Assembly (NCBI RefSeq): GCF_009906795.1
Contig: NZ_JAAALN010000017.1
Location: 1 to 34,168 of the forward strand
From: Kineococcus siccus
Lineage (GTDB): Bacteria; Actinomycetota; Actinomycetes; Actinomycetales; Kineococcaceae
Length of the DNA stretch: 34,168 nucleotides
Reading direction: 5' to 3'
Both the position numbers and the translations under genes were made by a program. Under the pieces are notes generated by a model, which saw nothing but the letters and a program-made list of their open reading frames with translations, did no database searches and was not told where the DNA came from. Positions 33,116 through 34,168 of the stretch are shown here, one piece after another. Every line of letters starts with the position of its first letter. Positions within the stretch are counted from its first letter, which is position 1.

Positions 33116-34064
33116 TGTCCTTGCGCAGGTCCGTCGGCAGCGAGAACACGAGGTCCTCCTGGGCCGTCGTGACCTCCTCGACCGTGCCGTAGCCGCGCCG
33201 CGCGAGGTCGGCGAGGACGTCGCGCACCAGCACCTCGGGCACGGACGCGCCCGACGTGACGCCGACCGTGGTCACGCCGTCGAACCAGGCGTCCTCGACC
33301 TCGGAGGCCGTGTCGACGCGGTGGGACGAGCGCGCGCCGGCCTCGAGCGCCACCTCGACCAGCCGCACGGAGTTCGACGAGTTCGCCGAGCCGACGACGA
33401 TGACGAGGTCGGCCTCGGGCGCGATCTTCTTGACGGCCACCTGGCGGTTCTGCGTGGCGTAGCAGATGTCGTCGCTGGGCGGGTCCTGCAGGTTCGGGAA
33501 CCGCTCCCGCAGCCGCCGGACCGTCTCCATCGTCTCGTCGACGCTGAGCGTCGTCTGGGACAGCCACACGAGGTGGTCGGGATCGGCGACGACGACCGTG
33601 TCGGCCGCCGCCGGGGAGTCGACGATGGTGATGTGCTCGGGCGCCTCGCCCGCGGTCCCCTCGACCTCCTCGTGCCCCTCGTGGCCGATGAGGAGGATCT
33701 CGTAGTCCTGCTTGGCGAAGCGGGTGGCCTCGCGGTGGACCTTGGTGACCAGCGGGCACGTCGCGTCGATGGTCTTCAGCGAGCGCGCGTCGGCCTCCTC
33801 GCGCACCGCCGGGCTCACGCCGTGGGCGGAGAACACCACCGTCTCGCCCTCGGGGACGGCGCTGGTCTCGTCGACGAAGACGGCCCCCCGCTCCTCGAGC
33901 GTGCGCACGACGTGCTTGTTGTGGACGATCTCCTTGCGCACGTAGACGGGCGCGCCGTAGAGGTCGAGCGCCTTCTCGACCGCGACGACGGCGCGGTCGA
34001 CGCCCGCGCAGTAGCCGCGGGGAGCCGCCAGGAGGACGCGCTTGCCGCCGTCCCACGCCCGCAA
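33081..34064 (-). CDS. ispH: 4-hydroxy-3-methylbut-2-enyl diphosphate reductase
   Basis: Last enzyme of the methylerythritol phosphate route, reducing HMBPP to IPP and DMAPP with a 4Fe-4S cluster. The cluster cysteines are in [23 protein letters not shown] and [11 protein letters not shown]; the catalytic glutamate is in [15 protein letters not shown], and [15 protein letters not shown] binds the diphosphate. About 327 residues if the TTG at 34064 is used, but the reading frame stays open to the right edge and no good ribosome binding site is seen. Family homology begins at [12 protein letters not shown] (about 34049), and xseA-like sequence starts on the other strand at about 34054, so the native 5' end has probably been lost. 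M. tuberculosis lytB2 (Rv1110) is the counterpart. Confidence 0.93.
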   Translation of the reverse strand: MRAWDGGKRVLLAAPRGYCAGVDRAVVAVEKALDLYGAPVYVRKEIVHNKHVVRTLEERGAVFVDETSAVPEGETVVFSAHGVSPAVREEADARSLKTIDATCPLVTKVHREATRFAKQDYEILLIGHEGHEEVEGTAGEAPEHITIVDSPAAADTVVVADPDHLVWLSQTTLSVDETMETVRRLRERFPNLQDPPSDDICYATQNRQVAVKKIAPEADLVIVVGSANSSNSVRLVEVALEAGARSSHRVDTASEVEDAWFDGVTTVGVTSGASVPEVLVRDVLADLARRGYGTVEEVTTAQEDLVFSLPTDLRKDIKRRRLPVTPV

Positions 34065-34168
34065 GCGGCCGCTGCCGTTCCTGCCGGCCGTCGTCGGCCT
34101 GGTGTGCGGCCGCGCTGGCCCGCGGTGCGCTTCGAGGTGCGCGAGGTGGCCGTGCAGGGGCCCGCCGC
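34054..34168 (+). pseudogene. xseA: Broken fragment of exodeoxyribonuclease VII large subunit
   Basis: Plus strand from 34057 encodes [20 protein letters not shown], an interior segment of XseA (after the OB domain), and from 34113, in a different frame, [18 protein letters not shown], the next conserved stretch. About a dozen residues that normally lie between are missing and the frame changes, with CGCGC at the break. The N-terminal ~130 codons and the expected intergenic gap to ispH are absent; instead the fragment abuts the start of ispH. In mycobacteria xseA is divergent from ispH with a gap between. Either a true deletion or an assembly error at a contig end. Confidence 0.6.

Overview
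The window reads as one piece of a very GC-rich actinobacterial chromosome. GC is roughly three quarters by eye, and third codon positions are almost all G or C. Lineage signs are a mycothiol-pathway deacetylase (MshB), the short actinobacterial protein DUF3117, the actinobacterial form of DapD, an FdxA/FdxC-type seven-iron ferredoxin, and leaderless genes that follow a TAGGGT-type -10 box. The gene set is the same chromosomal neighbourhood that in Mycobacterium tuberculosis runs from xseA/ispH/ychF through mutT2, typA, mshB, fdxC/dapC, dapD/dapE to the sigE methyltransferase (about Rv1107 to Rv1221), with lineage-specific genes between. I cannot name the genus from sequence alone; a Kineosporiaceae-like organism would fit. 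I see no mobile element, CRISPR array, rRNA or tRNA.

Layout. 1-7972: an O-methyltransferase that probably faces sigE off the left edge; leucyl aminopeptidase; DUF3117 with a very strong terminator; then a five-gene operon on the minus strand (dapE, LOG family, DivIVA-domain membrane protein, SRPBCC protein, PIG-V-like mannosyltransferase) in which every junction overlaps or abuts. It fires from a back-to-back promoter pair shared with dapD. 8039-13143: a lysozyme-like membrane-anchored protein, citrate synthase, dapC plus ferredoxin as a pair, and a GNAT acetyltransferase. 13238-18783: a GH36 alpha-galactosidase, a divergent membrane FtsH paralogue and mshB. 18911-22628: typA and, divergent from it, a BCCT transporter. 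22638-24750: a minus-strand group of DUF3105, DUF305 and a Nudix hydrolase, with a 59-residue membrane protein upstream. 24912-30352: a complete oligopeptide/dipeptide ABC transporter (lipoprotein, two permeases, fused double ATPase). 30673-34168: ychF, rmuC, ispH and a damaged piece of xseA at the right edge.

Functional threads. dapC, dapD and dapE, three steps of the succinylase route to diaminopimelate and lysine, lie within about 6 kb, and dapE heads an operon with a polar-growth type DivIVA-domain protein and a polyprenol-mannose type glycosyltransferase, suggesting an envelope module. The peptide transporter has regulatory structure at both ends and in the middle: dyads ahead of a TTG start, an intercistronic hairpin after the binding-protein gene, and a perfect 47-base inverted repeat after the last gene.

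The most unusual things are (i) the shared leaderless promoter architecture, especially the dapD/dapE pair; (ii) the FtsH paralogue with a changed Walker B, large insertions in the AAA domain and almost no external loop; (iii) the abrupt fusion of xseA interior sequence to the 5' end of ispH at the right edge, which is either a real deletion or an assembly fault; and (iv) the unresolved start of the BCCT gene. I did not find a clearly new multi-gene system; most of the window is conserved core actinobacterial genome.
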